DNA of 64,000 bases from Struthio camelus (taxonomy: Eukaryota; Chordata; Aves; Struthioniformes; Struthionidae). Under the pieces are notes generated by a model that was not told where the DNA came from, made no database searches, and worked only from the letters and a program-made list of their open reading frames with translations. The stretch is from assembly GCF_040807025.1 (NCBI RefSeq), contig NC_090956.1, forward strand, positions 5,878,517 through 5,942,516, in the 5' to 3' direction. The position numbers and the translations under genes are program-made. Below are positions 24,780-38,600 of this stretch, piece by piece (positions within the stretch are counted from its first letter, which is position 1; each line of letters opens with the position of its first letter).

Positions 24780-25275
24780 AGCCGGACCCCCCGGCCCCTT
24801 CCCCGGCGGCCCCCGCTGCACTCACCGCCCGCCGGGCCGCGGCTGCGGAGGCCGGGACGTGCGGCAGGGCCGGGAGCGCCGGCTCGGGGCTGGCGAGGCG
24901 GAGCGCAGCCCGGCAGCGGCGGCAGGAGGAGGAAGAGAAGGAGGAGGAGGAAAAAGGGGGAGCAAGGCGGGGGGCTCGGCCCCTGCGCCGGGAGCCCACG
25001 GGATTCGCCGAGCGGCGCCGAGAGCCGCCTCCCGCCGCCCCGGGGGCAACCGCCGGGGGGCGCCCTGCCCGCAGCCCCGGCCCCGGCCGCACGGGGGGGC
25101 CCGGGCTCCCTGGGACGGGGTCCCCCGCAAACTCGGGGTGGGGACAGGCCCGGGAGAAGGTGGCCGCGGCCCCTCGCAGGTCCCTGCCAGCTCGCTGCAG
25201 CCGGGGAGGCGAGCGAGAGCGAAGCCGGAGCTCTCTCTGGGAAGCGCCTTCCTGAAAGAGCCGCGGGCTGAGCAA
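24780..25275 (-). promoter_or_regulatory. AMZ1: CpG island, probable AMZ1 promoter and non-coding exon 1
   Basis: The segment is very GC- and CpG-rich with no TATA box. On the minus strand it contains a strong donor, GGCG then GTGAGT, at 24826/24825. This suggests a non-coding first exon of AMZ1 from somewhere near 25.2 kb to 24826, joining the coding exon at 16.9 kb. The placement rests on the island, the donor and the absence of another island upstream of the first coding exon. The transcription start itself cannot be fixed from sequence. Confidence 0.6.
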
Positions 25276-26370
25276 CAGGACGGTGCCCTAAGGGCAGAAA
25301 GTCCTTTAATCTCCTCGCTTAATATGAAATAGATGATGCTGTGGGTGTCTGGAGACCGGAGCGCTAGTTATGTGGTTGTGCCGGCGAGAGATGAGAGCTC
25401 CTCCATGGGAGTGGTGCTGGCGCTTGCCTTGATGCTTCACTCAGTACCTCTCACCAACATGACCAGGATGCTTCTTTTTTTTTTTTGTCCCAGTATGTCC
25501 TTTAATTTGGGAAGATTAGCTGTTCTTGGAAAGGTTAATTATGTTAGAGGAGTGGTTCCCCCTTTCTTCGTTCCTTGATTTAGTCTCGCTTTTATGTTTT
25601 GATCCCTCCAGTGCTTTGATCACTTATTTCGTCAGTCCCTAGATGGAAGGAAAAAGGAATATCCTGGCTGAGACCCAAGCTTGTCCTTAAGTGGTGTAAG
25701 CTGAAGTTAGGAAATAAATGTCCTACAGCCTCAGTAGCTGTGGTGGTCCTTAAAGATCAAATCCTGCTGGCACCGACCAGCACAAGTAAGGACCTTACAA
25801 GAGGCAGCAGAAGCGCCCCTCCTGAGCTGAGCGCCGCAGAAGCGGGGAGACTGCCCTGGGCAGCGCTGGGGGGTTAGCGAGCACAACAGCAGGAAAAATC
25901 ACTGTGTGCTGCAGCCTGCCGTCCCTGGGATCTGCACTGCTCTTAACGTCCAGAGAGCATCACTACTAAAAAATTGCCTTATTTACTGCTCTCATAACCA
26001 GGATGGGAGGAGAAGCAGCAACTTCATCTGGCAGTGATGGCTTCTAGCAAAGCCTCTTTGGGGGAAACCTTCCTGCAATTCAGTGTACACAGAGGGCAGG
26101 ACGGAGTCATAAGGCCTTGCAAGAGCACTCCTTTTCCATTTGCTACCCCAAGCACAGGAGATGCCCTCTGTGCTGTTTTAATTGGTTGCTGCTTGTAATT
26201 AGAGTTTATTGGCATTAATGAACTTAAATTATCTATCTGTATGTTGCTGATTGTATACCATCAGCCTCTTCTGAACAGTACGAATCCCAAAGAATTGGCT
26301 CCTGCCCTGAGGAAGCTATGAGCTAAACCAGACAAAAATTCTGTCTAGATACCCTGAGCTCCAAGAATCC

Positions 26371-26397
26371 TTTTTTTTTTTTTTTTGGGGGGGGGGG
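26371..26397. repeat. Homopolymer junction T16-G11
   Basis: Sixteen T are followed directly by eleven G. Such junctions are error-prone in sequencing, so exact lengths should not be trusted. Confidence 0.85.
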
Positions 26398-29300
26398 AAG
26401 AAAGCAATTGCATTTAAACTTAATATTTAATACTTGGCTTAGCTGACAGACAGCTGACTAATCAGCATGGGTAAACATGTGTTGTCATTAAATGTTCTTA
26501 TGCATTTAGCCCTCACTGTCCTGGGCAGGCACAGGGGAGGAGCTGGGTAGTTTGTGCCCCAGAGAGTTTAATGAAGATTAAGACCAGGAACAGACTGATG
26601 AGGAAAGAGCCACACGTTCACTGTAACTTGTAGGAGGTGGGTGGTTTTATTAAGAGAAGGTCAGTATAATAGGAAGCCAAAGGAAGGGAGAAAAGGAGGA
26701 GGAGGTGGTCAAAAATCAGATGAGAAGATCACAAGGAGTCCTAAAGGGCAGGTGTGCAGTGATTTGGAGATGGAGACTGAAGGCTGGGGAGGGAGCAGAA
26801 GGAAGCCAGGCACTGGTACGGTTACACTCACCCCTAGCTCAGCTGTGATTAAAGCCGGTCGCAGCAGAGACGTGCTGTTCTCCACAAGTGGCCTTTGTCT
26901 GCAGCGGGCAACAGCAATCATTACTGTGCTCCAAACTCTGCTGTTCAGGCTGAGTTGTGAAGATATGACGTGTTGCTTCAGAGTAGAAGGACGTAAAAAA
27001 ACAGACCTGTGTGCCTTCGGTGGGTGAGTGCAGAAAACCATATCCTCAGTATGAAGTAGAATGAAAAAAATCCCCAACAAATGCCTAAAACTTGGACTTA
27101 AGAGGCTGTAGTTATTTAGCTGAAAAAAATTATATAGCAATATATGGATAGCTTCACAAGGAGGAAAGACAGGTATCCCAAAAGCTGCTTAGGCTAGAAA
27201 GAAGAGGAATGGCCCAAACTCAGCTGCAAACTGAAGCCAGGCCAATTGAAATGAGAAAATAAGCATTAATTTTTTAAGAATGAAGATGATTAGCTGCTGG
27301 AACAAATTACTAAAGAAAGTGAAAGTTTCTCCATATGTTAACGTTTTCCAATCAAGATAAGATTCCTTTCTGCAAGAGAGGCTTCAGCCAGGAACATATT
27401 GGTGGGCTGAGCACAGCAATGATGGGTGAAACGTAATGGTTTCTGCTAGACATGGAGACATGACCTAACGGTCCCATCTGGCTTTTGAGCTGAAGGCTAT
27501 GCTCTTGGTGCGTACTTCCAATCCCTCCTGGATGGCTGTGGCGGTGCTGCATGGGTCCTGGAGGACGGCCCCCAGATATCTGCTGTGACCCCAGGCAATT
27601 TAGCAGCCCCAGAAAATGGGAGAAGTTGAGGGGGCTCTCGTGAGTGGAGGCTGCGCTGCCCAGGGCAGGAGCGGCTGGAGGACAGGTCGGGATCAGACTT
27701 GACCTGTTCGGCAGGTTCACTTGCCCTGTCCTCCCGGATGGTCAAACTGGGGTGGTAGTAGTGTGCATGAGACTGGTTGGGTATATGTGGGTGAATCCAG
27801 CTGGGCTCACACATGGTTCCCGAACGCCTGGCAAGCAAGCTCTGCCCCCTAACTACGTAAATCAGCTGCCCTGGGCTAGCGAAGAGACCTCTGCCTCAGC
27901 GTTCGCGGCCTTCTCGGTTCTGCCTCTGACCTGCGGTGTAGGGAAGAGGCAAATCGTTTCCCCTCTCTGCTCCTGTTTCCTTTTGCAACTTTATTTGCCT
28001 TTCCTATTTGATCTAGAGCTTTTTAAGGGACTCTCTCCTGGTAGGATTATACTCTGAATACCTGTGCAATTATTTTTCAGATAGCAAATTGCATACCGCA
28101 GGTGTGAGATACTCTCCTGTTATTGGAGTTTTGCCTGTTTGGAAGTCATGGAGCTATTTCTGTGTCTTTAAAGTCTTGGGGCAGTTTTGAAGAGGTGACT
28201 TTTAGTTTTAGGGAATCTGCACTGCCATCGCAAAGTATAAATGCACGCAAGCAAAGTTTAAGGAAGTTGGATATTAGTATCAGACTAGGCAGAGCAATGC
28301 GAGCTCTTCTCTTGTTCTCTCTCTGCTCTCCAACCACAAAGCGCTGACCTAGATTTAGGCAGCACTGCATAAGGCTATATTACTATTACTATATTGCTCT
28401 CGGCCCTGGAGCAGCTGTGCAAGGAGCTGTCTCACTTTGGACTACGTTGTATACAAGGAGGAGAATTTGGGGAAGCCCAAAAAATATGAACATAGCCTCA
28501 TGGTGCTGTTTCTACAAAAATGAGGTGGCTGTAAAATTTGCTAGCAGGTATAGGCACAAAAGCCAAGGGGTGAGATCTGTGACGTAGTGATGGTGCTTGG
28601 AAAGGAAGAGGATAAACGAGATTAACCAGTTTATGGTGGAGAAGGAGAGTTACAGTCCTGGGAGTAACTGGGAGAAGGTGGTGTGCATGGCCCTTCTGGG
28701 GAGAGGCTGGATTTCTCTAACAGCTGAAGATTATCTGTCATATTTCTGGTAGATAGAGGGTCTGAAGCAGGAGAGGAAGAATTATTAAAGCAGTCATTCT
28801 CCTCGAACAGGAGAGCCTGAAAGACCATTTCAGAAAAGGTCACAAGAGCTTTGTGCTTCCTCCCTGAAAAAGGGTGATTTGGCTCAACAGGTACATCAGA
28901 GGGGATAAAAGAGAGACGGAACGCTCCATGTCATTCATTCACTGTGATACCCTCAAACCTCAAAAAAAAAAAAAAAAAGCAGAGTATTGCACTGGTGCTG
29001 TGGAAAGCTTCCTTCTGAGGCAGGCCAGCTGCTGCTCTGGGTGCAGGGCAGGGATACGTGCCAGGATGCTGCCTCCAGACCGGTCCATCGCCCTGCCCTA
29101 CTCAGCCCTAGGAGGAACCTCACCGAAGCATGGGCGACAAGTGCGGTACCCAGGTTTTCCTGTGATTCCCTTCAAATATCTGGGTGAAACAGCTAGGATG
29201 AACAGCAATGAAGAATAGTTTCCTTCCTTCAGTAGGAGGGGGTGGAAGAGAAGAAAAGAGCAGCAGGCACCTTCTGGTAGGCGATGGAGTGGAGCTGGGC

Positions 29301-31101
29301 TGGAGGCACCAGTGTCCCTAAGGCAACGTGCACGCTCCGGCTGGAAACATGCCGGACCAGCAAAAGTCTCCCTCTCTGCTGCGTCCTGGCACCATCCAAG
29401 CTCTATTGGCAGGCTTGGGAACAGTGTTAATGCAAACAATCTTTGGCTGGCTTTACTGTAGTGACACAGAGTTTAAAAAATAAACAGAAAGAGCCCAGCC
29501 CTTCTTTGATTACTGAGAGCAATCTGCTGTTGCAAATTGCTGTTGGATGAAAAGATAAGAGAAGGGAGAAAAAAGGAGAACAGCTATTAAGCAAAGATGG
29601 CAACACTGAGCAAAAGGTCTTCAGGGAAGTGAAGAGGAGCCATTTATTTGCAAATCTCTTGCTGGATCATGCTTCCATACACAACCTGGGCAACTTCTAG
29701 TACCACGGGTTTACTTAGATTTAAGACTTTTCACTGACATTGTTACTGATCCTTGAGAAGGGGTTGTCCACCCAGGGATCTAGGCATCAGCTCATTCAAA
29801 TCTGTTTTTGTGCCAATCTTGGGAAAATTATTTGACCCCAAGCTGTGCCCATACGCAGGCTCGTCTTTGCTTTTTACCACGGATTTCATGGTTGAAGTTT
29901 CTCTGTGGGAAGTCAGTGTGGATAGTCTATGACTCCTGTGAGGAAGCCTGAGTTACAGACCCCATATGGCCACAGAGGCAGATGAAGGGGCAGATACACT
30001 TTTACAGCAAGGAAAATGTAACTGCAGTGCACAAATTTGGCCTAGGATAGAAAATCTAAGGATGCTATAGAGCAATCATCTATTTTTGATGCTGAAAATT
30101 TTGAGGATTGTTGCCTTTGGGCTCCTGGTTAGGATTTAGGAGCAGCCAGGAAGGAGACTGCTGTCTGAGCAACCCATCCCGGGCTTTAAACTTGTCCGGT
30201 ACCTGGTCTGTGCGTTCCCCGGGGGTTCAGCTGAGTTCATTTATCCAGGCCAGCAGAAATAGCTACTCACTGTCTGGTTTTGGAGGTGTTAAGTAGGACG
30301 TAGTTAAATTTGGGGTTATTAGGAAGAGAAGAAGGGTGGACGTTTCCTTTGAAATGTTTTGGTTTGATAGCAGATCCTCGTGCAGAGAGATGTGAAGAGC
30401 AGTCCTTTGTAGAGGGCTGGAGGATGAGAAGTTTGCAGTAAGGAAACTCTCCGTGAGGATAAATTATTGGGCAGGAGGGGATGTTTGGGAGCATTTTAAG
30501 TTTCTCTTTATGTGGTCCTGACTGACAGCCAGTCCTACAGCCTTTCGGCCCAAGCAATATCTTGCTGATGGCACCCACTGGTAAAGGGCTTGGGGATTTT
30601 CTGCACTGACGCCTCAGTCTGAAAAGAATTTGGGGACTGGTGTGTGATAGCACAGGTGGGGGGGGAGGTCTGCTTGGTGATATCTCCTTTTTAAGCTTTA
30701 TGAGACAGTTTTTAACAATCTAACTGTAGACAGTACCCTCTATAGAGTACCTACTTGAAAATGGAGGTCTGTGAATGAGAAGTACAGCCCCACAACGAGC
30801 AGTCTGCATAATTAAAAACCGCAGAGAGATGAAATACAAGGTGGATAGGACAGATATTTGGAGGCAGAGAGAAATAGAAGCACTTTCAAGTATTTTACTG
30901 CAGAGATGACCGGAGAATTTACCTAGGGCCTGATTTTCTCCTTGCGCTGCCCTTTGGTAGGTGAATCGCACTGTGTAGCCTGGGGGATGGTGTTACTGAC
31001 CCAGAATCCTCCGAATGCTCCGAATGCTGGTACGGGGCTTAGCATGGGGCTGAGCTCAGAGACAGAGGTGTAAGGCAACGGAGAGGCATCGGCCTGATGC
31101 T

Positions 31102-31169
31102 TTTCACCTGAGCAGACGTCTGTGCGTGCTTTTCAGAGCTTTTCACCTGAGCGGACGTCTGTGCGTGCT
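31102..31169. repeat. Direct duplication with 39-bp spacing
   Basis: The sequence TTTCACCTGAGC-ACGTCTGTGCGTGCT occurs at 31102 and again at 31141, differing by one A/G change in the 29 bases compared. Each copy contains an ACGTC core and CpGs. It is a recent local tandem duplication of two copies. Confidence 0.85.
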
Positions 31170-32159
31170 GCTGGACTGCTCTCCTCCGTGGCCTGATGCA
31201 AGGTGGTGACTTTTGCTCGTGGGTAGACTGCAGCCCATTTTGCTTTGGACTAGGTGGAGATCCAGTTGTGCCCAGTGATGCTAAGAAGGCAGCTAAAGGC
31301 CAAATGCTGTCGTTGGAAACCAGCTGTGAATTAATGCGCCGCGTGTGATTAATGTGCTTTTTAAATGCATTCATGTCCTGTCGCACTGGCTGCGGCTCTT
31401 GTGTCGCTCTCGGTGTTCTCTGAACATTTATTAGCCCTACAGATCCCCTGATTATTGCTTTCTCTTTTATAATTAAGCCATGAAACACAGCATGGCGCAG
31501 CTTATGCAGTATTAATTCATGCCTGGTGTATTCTGCCTGTGCCCTAGGATAAGGCTAAATACTGGCAGCTGGATCGGTCTCTGCACAGTTGCTACTCTGA
31601 AATTTTTTAATGTGATTATAAAGTGACATTCTGGGTGCTTACGGACAATTTGGGGCTCACTGCTGCACGAAGCAGGGGCAAGGCAGGCTCCCATTTCCTT
31701 GGGATCCTTCCAAAATCTGCCCCCAAGGTGGTTGTGAGATGGGGCTCCCTCCTGCCCCAGGCGCCGCCTGATGCTCCCCGGGTCCGTGCTGTTAGCTATG
31801 GTTTGGTGCTCGTGCCTCCCAGCGTGCTTTCTGCTGTTTGTCCGTCTCGGGACATGCGTGTGAAAACGTGAGTCTCACGAGTGACTTTTATTTCACTTCC
31901 TTTTGTCCTGGCCTTTGTTTGTTTGAGGTTTAAACCGAATCCCAGATTTCCTGTTCGGCTGCAGCTCCACGTCCACTTTCCGTCGGCAGTAACTGCGGCC
32001 GCCGTTTGGGTAGTTTTCCTCCCAACCGGTTGCTCCCGCGCCCCGTACGGAGTCTAACGGTGTGTGCGGCCGTGCGGCGAGCTGAGCGGGGGGAACGAAA
32101 ATATTGGAAAGCATGTCTGAAATAATATTTTTTCCTCCCCTCCTAGAAATTACTTTTGG

Positions 32160-32650
32160 GAGTGACTGAGCCGAAGGAATCGGAGCTCGGTGTTACCGGC
32201 AGGGAGAGGCCTGGGACAGCCCTGCGCGCCCCAGCGCCCGCAGCCTCCGGGAGCGACAGCAGCCGCGTGCTGCGGTCGCGCCGCCTTTGCCGGGCTGGGT
32301 ACTGGGCCGCCTGCTGTCCCTGCTCAGCAGGTCCGAACAAGCCCCACGACTGCTTCCTGCAAGGCTTGAGCCGAGCTTTCCTGCGCAGAGCTGACGGCCG
32401 CGGGCTCCAGCAACTCTGCCCCCATCGTTCAGGTCTATAGAGCTGCTGGCCGTCCTGCCAAATTTCAGATGCGGAGATGATGTGCAAGTGTGTTAGCTAT
32501 CGAAGAGCAGGCATGGCGGTGCCCTGCACCTACTGAAACGCACAGGGAAACAACCTGGAAGCCGCAGGAGCCAGGGCACCGGCGCGTAGCGGGACGGCTG
32601 GGCTCGGCAGGGACCGCCGACGCAGAAGTGCGGCGGGAGCTATTAAAGGC
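32160..32650. promoter_or_regulatory. Orphan CpG-rich island in the AMZ1-BRAT1 intergenic region
   Basis: The segment 32160-32420 has roughly two-thirds G+C and about 25 CpGs by eye. A second dense stretch lies at 32570-32640. CpG retention at this density is unusual for methylated intergenic vertebrate DNA. No gene start could be assigned: the frames in it (for example 85-95 codons on the plus strand) resemble nothing known. It could be an unannotated promoter, an alternative AMZ1 promoter about 7 kb upstream, or an enhancer island. Confidence 0.4.
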
Positions 32651-35600
32651 ATGCTGCAGCAGGTGGGTCTGCTCCCTGCTACCCAAGCCCCGGAGCCCAA
32701 GCTCACAGATTACAAGACGTGTGTGTCTAGTGGCTGTGTTGCACGTTGTCTTCTCTCACGCACCCCAGAGGGACTCTCCCAAAATTTGCATCGAAAGCCC
32801 TGCGCTTGCTGCGCGGTTCTGCTTCGGAGTGTGCCCGCAATTTATATGCGTAGGCTGCTCACGTTATCGATTATTACTAATCAAACTAGTCATGTGGAGA
32901 CCCAGATGCTGATACAGCTCATCCCAAAGCTTCTGTTTCAGGAAAACAGTGCCAAAACTGACGAGCAGGATCCAAAGCTAGTGCTGAAACTCTTTGAGGA
33001 AGACGTTTCCATGGAGATGGATCTTTGATCTCCTTGTAACAAACAAAGGGTGGAGAAGATGCTCCCAAGCTGGAGACGAAGGCAAGGCTAAGCCCTCCTG
33101 GGCAGAAGTTCCCGACAGGACAGAACACGAGGGGGTTTTTGGTGGGGGTTTTTGTTGTTGTTGGGGTTTTTTTCCCCCCACCCCACCGTGATGCCACGTC
33201 TGTAGTAATGGCAGGGTGAAGGTGCCCTGCTGCCAGCACTGCACCGCAGCGTTCGCGAGGACAGGGCCGCTTGTTCAGAGCGGCAGACAGCGTGCTCCAC
33301 CTTTGAGCTGGTTCATGTAATGCTGCTGAAAAGCCAGGCCTGTGCCTGCACAGCGGTATTTGCTGCGAGCGCGTGAGCAGCGAGGCAGAGGTGTGTGGCC
33401 AGCGTGAGGCTTGTCGTTTCCTTCTTGGTTGCGGAGAAGCAATAATCGGGAATAGGGAGAATGGCTAGGAAGAGCGCTGCATTTACAGGCAAGAGCTAGA
33501 AAAGGTTCACGTTTTAACCTGGCAAAACTTGCAAAGCCAAAGTGTTCACTATGCTGACATGGAGAGAGTGAGCAAAGGCAGCAGTGGGTTGGTTTTATCC
33601 GTGGGGATGAGCTGTGACTGCAGCCGCGCGCGCTCCTCTACTGTTAGAGCCATCAGCAAGATCAGGCCTGTTACCTCCAGCACTGGAAACAGGTTTCTAT
33701 GGATGGTGCTAAAAGAGACTTCATTAGGCTAGGGCATAATCAGCTTTACTAGTCGCTGAGAACTGCTGCCTGAAGCAAGCGTGATCACGTGCGCTCCAAC
33801 GGGATGTTTCACCCCGGGATGCGCTACGTTGGCAGGCGAAGCTGACCGCTCGGGTCTGGCTGCCGGGACATCCCCGTACAGAGCGCGCACTGTGCCGCGG
33901 TCGGTGCTCGGGGTGTGTGCTTAGCTGTGTGCATCGGTTCGTGGGTTCTTTGCTGCATTTGGCAGCCCGCTGGCGACTTTTCCTCGTCACTTCCTACCTG
34001 TGCATAGGCCGCTGGCAGCTCGACCCCTTCGTCTCCACTCCGGGGCAGACTCGGGCAGGTTTTTCTGCCTCGTTCTCACTGGACTCTTTGTTCGTAACCC
34101 GACGCATAAAATATTCTGTTGGGTCAGAGTGAAGGTTACTTGGTGGCAGTGAAAACAGCCTTTCTTTCTCAATTGAGCAGCATTTTTTCTCAGTGATGTG
34201 GACAAGATGGGATTGCCGCGCAGCCACAGCTGTTCAGCTCGTGGTGGTGACAGGCCGTATGGATGCTGTCACTTAGCAACCATCGCCGTGTTTTCAACTG
34301 CAGCTTTTTGTTGTTGGCATGTAACCCGAGTTGTACTCATGAGACCGGTCTCGTGAAGGGTGTTTGAATTTGAAAGCAACGGGCTCCAGCGCTCACCTGC
34401 GCCCCTGCCCAGCCAGCATAAGGGCCTGTCTACACCAGAAGAGTTGCATGTGTGATTGCTAACACAGCCTAACAAGCTTTTGTTTTGCAGCTAGCTTAGC
34501 TGGGCCAAGTAATGCTTCCTGCTACGGCCTGGGTCATCGTTGCTAGACCTGGCTGTGCAGCTCCTTCAGCCGCTCGGGGTCCGAAGCCCTGCATGGGGAG
34601 GACGGCCTCCCCAAGTGGGGTGATGGCAAGGGACTGACCGAGACAAATACGGACATTCCTATGTGCAGGAGAGCAAATTCCCTGCTCCCTCCCACTGCCT
34701 TGCCCTGAAAGCTCAGGGAATGTGGCTTCAAGGGAGACTAGAAATATGAAGACTCGGAGATAATGAAACGGGAGAATGGGAAGATTTGCAAGCGTATCTG
34801 TCTATCCCCTAAGGGTAATTCCTGCCTACCTAGCACTAAAGATAGGACTGAAAAGGGGCAGTCCTACACAGGTCAAGACCTAACACTTTACAGGAGCTCT
34901 TTAAGGTTACTTTACACCCCCCCCCCCCCAACACACTTGACCTAACCAAGAAATGTCCCTGAAAGCAGTGGTCCCACGCTCTGTTCCTGCCTTTGAACCA
35001 CGAGAGAGTGAGCTGGGGCAGCAGCTTGGTCTGGATAGGTTTGTTTTGGAGGCAGCCATGTGACAAAGGGTAAGATGAAAGGCATCTTCCCAGCCCTGTT
35101 GTGTTTATGGCAAATATATTCCTCTGAGCTGCTGCACTCTAAGCAGAGATTTGGCATTGATATTACTGATGGTCTGAAATACGGTTTTCTTCACGTTACC
35201 TTTGTTTTAAACGGAACAGCTGTGTAATTGCACCTCTGGTTATGCAGGGACTCTTAACCCAGGTTGTTTATTTCCTCTTCCATCCAGGGCGAAGTTAGAA
35301 GCGTATCCTCAATGAGCAACACGTGTGTTTGTAGAGCGTGTCTTTAATGCTTTCATTACAGTTGTACATCATTGGCTTTATTTCCTTCTCAGTCTGCACA
35401 GACAAAACACTTTTGAAGAAGAAGGTTGTTCCACTTCCATCTCAGTGTGTGGCTGGCAAGGTTATAAGCAAGAGCTGCCCTGCCTGTAGCGAAGTGCGTC
35501 TGACGCAGGCTGAGGTCTGGATGCATTCACTGCTGCTTTATTTCTCAGCAGAGGACAAAAACCACTGCTCACAAAGGGAAATGATGCAGCCTAGAAGGGT

Positions 35601-38600
35601 GCTGCTACTGATACATTTTTCCATTGTAAATTGCTGAGAACTTCTGCAGTGAAGCTGCTTGACGAGTTTCCTCTGCCACGCACACTGGCTTTTAAAAGCT
35701 GTGATGAATGTGTCCTGAGAATTAGCGCTTGTACTAGACAGACACAAGAAATTTTAAAGATATGCATGAGTTGATTTGTAATCGCAGAGCCCATATATCT
35801 AAGCTAAAGCAGCAGCCTTAGACTTTCATGGCCTATTTTTGACTAAAAGTTATGCAGTCAGTATAATTGGGTAGAGAAGTCTTCAGATGTTAAATGTCCA
35901 GTGTATTAAAACAAAAAAAAAATGAACAGCCATTCCTTTGGCAGCTTTTATAAAGCCATTACTAGTGTAAGGCTGAGCCAAAGATGCTTGTTCTCCACTG
36001 CTTCTGTTTGAGGCTGAGCAACAAAAGGATAAATCCTTTCTGCAGAGCTTTGTTGAAATGTGTTGGAAGCAGCTCTAGGAATTTCATACCTGCATGCGGA
36101 TCAGGCAACACAGCTTACATTGCACCCTTTTTAGCTAAAGAGTGGAACAGAGCTTTGTAATCCTCTTTTTTTCCACAGTACCAGCCATTGCAGACCTAGA
36201 TTTTTCTAGTCTGTGATGTTCTGTGTTGATACCACTTCTGTTCCTACTTCCCGCTGCCCACTAAAGTAAATCACAGCAAAGGCCACAGCCTTTGGTTAAA
36301 TCAGCTATCATGTGCATATGGGGGAAAAAAAAAAATTCTCTGTGGTGCCCGTCTCCTACAGGAACTGTACAGCTACAGCTTCAAGGGTGTAAAAGCAGCA
36401 GTTTCCACAGAAACCCATCCCAGAAAGGCAGCTTGCACCTTTTCTGTAACTGAACGCCTGGCAGACCGCTTCCTGCTCTACGCCACCAGTGCACCGTGTG
36501 TGACAGCAGCGCACTGAGTGCGCACAGTTTATAGAGGGAACTGTTGTTTTAACATTGTGAAATGGTGAGTAGCAATGCCACTTGTTGACCTTAATGCTCA
36601 GTATGCGTAGTCTCAAGTGCCAGGACATGTTTGGGGTAACAAGTCTGTTTTGCAGAACTGTGAATAAGATTCCTTTTTCCTTTAGGTGTGTTGTGACCAC
36701 AAATACTCAGCAAGAGTTAGCAAATGGCATAAATCCTTAACCCAGCAGAAAGCTGTGTGGCTGGGATAAGTATCTTGTAGATGTGCAAAAATAACTTTGG
36801 TAGGTAAGAAGTAGGTCGAAAATAAGTTAGTGTTATAAGAAAGTGGGGTAGGACTTGCAAACAATTTCTTAACACAGTAAAAAAATGGGCGTCCTAGCAT
36901 AGGGATTGCTCCAGAGCAGAACAAATGTGCCTGAATATGAAATCAGACCATAAGCTTAGTAACTCTTCCCCAGGGCTGTAACAAGTCTAGGCGAGATGAT
37001 TATGGACAGAATTGAAAAGGGAAGCTTTTTTTTTTTTTTGCAGTCAGATATTCAGTAGGCAATTTTTAGATTGTCTTGAAAAATATGTACTTGAATACAG
37101 CTCCCATTAGATCTTTCTCTTGCTGAAATCTAGTCCTGATTTCTCTTAGGCTTGCTCATCTACATGTCTGAGGATAAGATAGTAGGATAATTCACATTAG
37201 TAGCCGTTTGGTGCTTGTTTACAAATTGAGTGCTAACCTTTCAGCTCACAAATCCTACTGACACCTTTTTTTCTGCAGAAAGAATCAATGGATTTTTCTC
37301 ATCTCCCCTGAGCTCTCTATTCCCTGCCACTTCACTCTTCACGCTGCTCAGATGTTCCTAACTCTTCAGCTGTCTCCCAATTACCAGGTGTGGGATGCCA
37401 GTCCCAGCATCTCAGCACTAACAAGACTCTGTACTGTAACACTGTAACTAGAGAAACAGAAAACACAAAGCAAGGAAGGGTTGTGAGCTCAGAGGACGAG
37501 AAGTGCAAAATCAGCATTGAGTCGCTTAATTGCTAGAGGGAAAGACTTCTTTTTTTCAATGAAAGGACACCTTAATTCCTCTTCCAAAAATAAGGAGCCA
37601 TCTCAGTTTGGCCCATCAGTTGTACAACTTTGACTTTCACTGGTGCAAGCCATCCTGTCTATAAAAAGGACTTTGGACTGCAATTGGGCAACCTGTTATC
37701 ATTCCAACCTCTACAAAATAGGAAAAAGCTCCATTAAAAGTGAACAGGACTGAGAATCGAGAGACCTCCTTAATGTGCAGTGGATTCTTCTTTCTGTAAC
37801 AAGTAATTTGTTCAATTTGCTGATCTTTGAATAAATTCCTGGGCATCTCTTAAAGCGGGCAACCTTGAAACGTCAAGAATTCTAGTCCCGAAAGGGAGGA
37901 ATAAATCCCCCCCAGCAACCCGCTCATCTGCTTTCCTGGAGTGTATCTATCTATCCGACTTATTGCCAAGATGTAATGCTAGTTTTGGAATTATAACCCC
38001 TTCAACAGACAGGAGTGCTAAACCTCCACAAACGACCCACACTTCCTTAAAAGCCGCTCCCTTCTCTTTTAATAACCCTCCCAAGTTCAGAGCAAAACGC
38101 AGGCACAGGGAAAGGCATGATTTTTCATATCTTCTGTCTTCTGCCATGTGTAGTTGCTGGCCAAGTAGAATTGTGTATCACCAGCAGAAGCTGCTCTCTC
38201 CTAAGAACAGCTGCTGTTACAATACCCAAGGGCTCTGTCATATATAAAGCTGTGTGCAGAGTGCTAGATAAGCATGCTGAGTTCATTAAAAGGCACTGAG
38301 TAAACCTCCAGCCTTAGCAGCAAGACATTTAAACTACATCTAACCCCAGTGTAGTGCTGCAGGGATAATACTGAAGACTGAGATTGTATGAGTAAGTGTC
38401 TCAACTGCATTAAATGCTATAGCCTCCATTAGGCTAACATGAGTGTTGTGTTCCTGCCTCTATGTTAGGCTAAGAGAGGATACAGGATGCTAGGTAACAC
38501 TTCAGTACTGAAAAGGAATATAGTACAGTCTGACCTACTGCTAAAGGTACTGTTTCTTCATATTACAGAAGGCTTCTTAAACAGCACAAGAGGAGTCATT

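Larger units (their letters stand above)
16947..24825 (-). other. AMZ1: AMZ1 intron 1
   Basis: This is an inferred 7.9-kb intron between the non-coding exon in the CpG island and the first coding exon. It holds the minisatellite at its 5' end, a GT microsatellite at 21.5 kb and a 31-bp tandem repeat at 21.17-21.27 kb. Open frames elsewhere in it are short and unrecognised. A weak LINE-like tail near 22.27 kb is recorded as rejected. Confidence 0.6.

Noticed and set aside
23638-25275. A 545-codon minus-strand open frame, with long frames on the plus strand over the same bases
   Set aside because: It is read through the minisatellite, which lacks stops and has a period divisible by three. It begins at TTG and not ATG, it is repetitive (PGCWG-LGAS type), and it crosses the inferred AMZ1 exon 1 donor.
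32156-32487. Frames of about 95-114 codons in the 32-kb CpG-rich patch
   Set aside because: Composition is driven by GC content, with no family resemblance and no supporting splice pattern.
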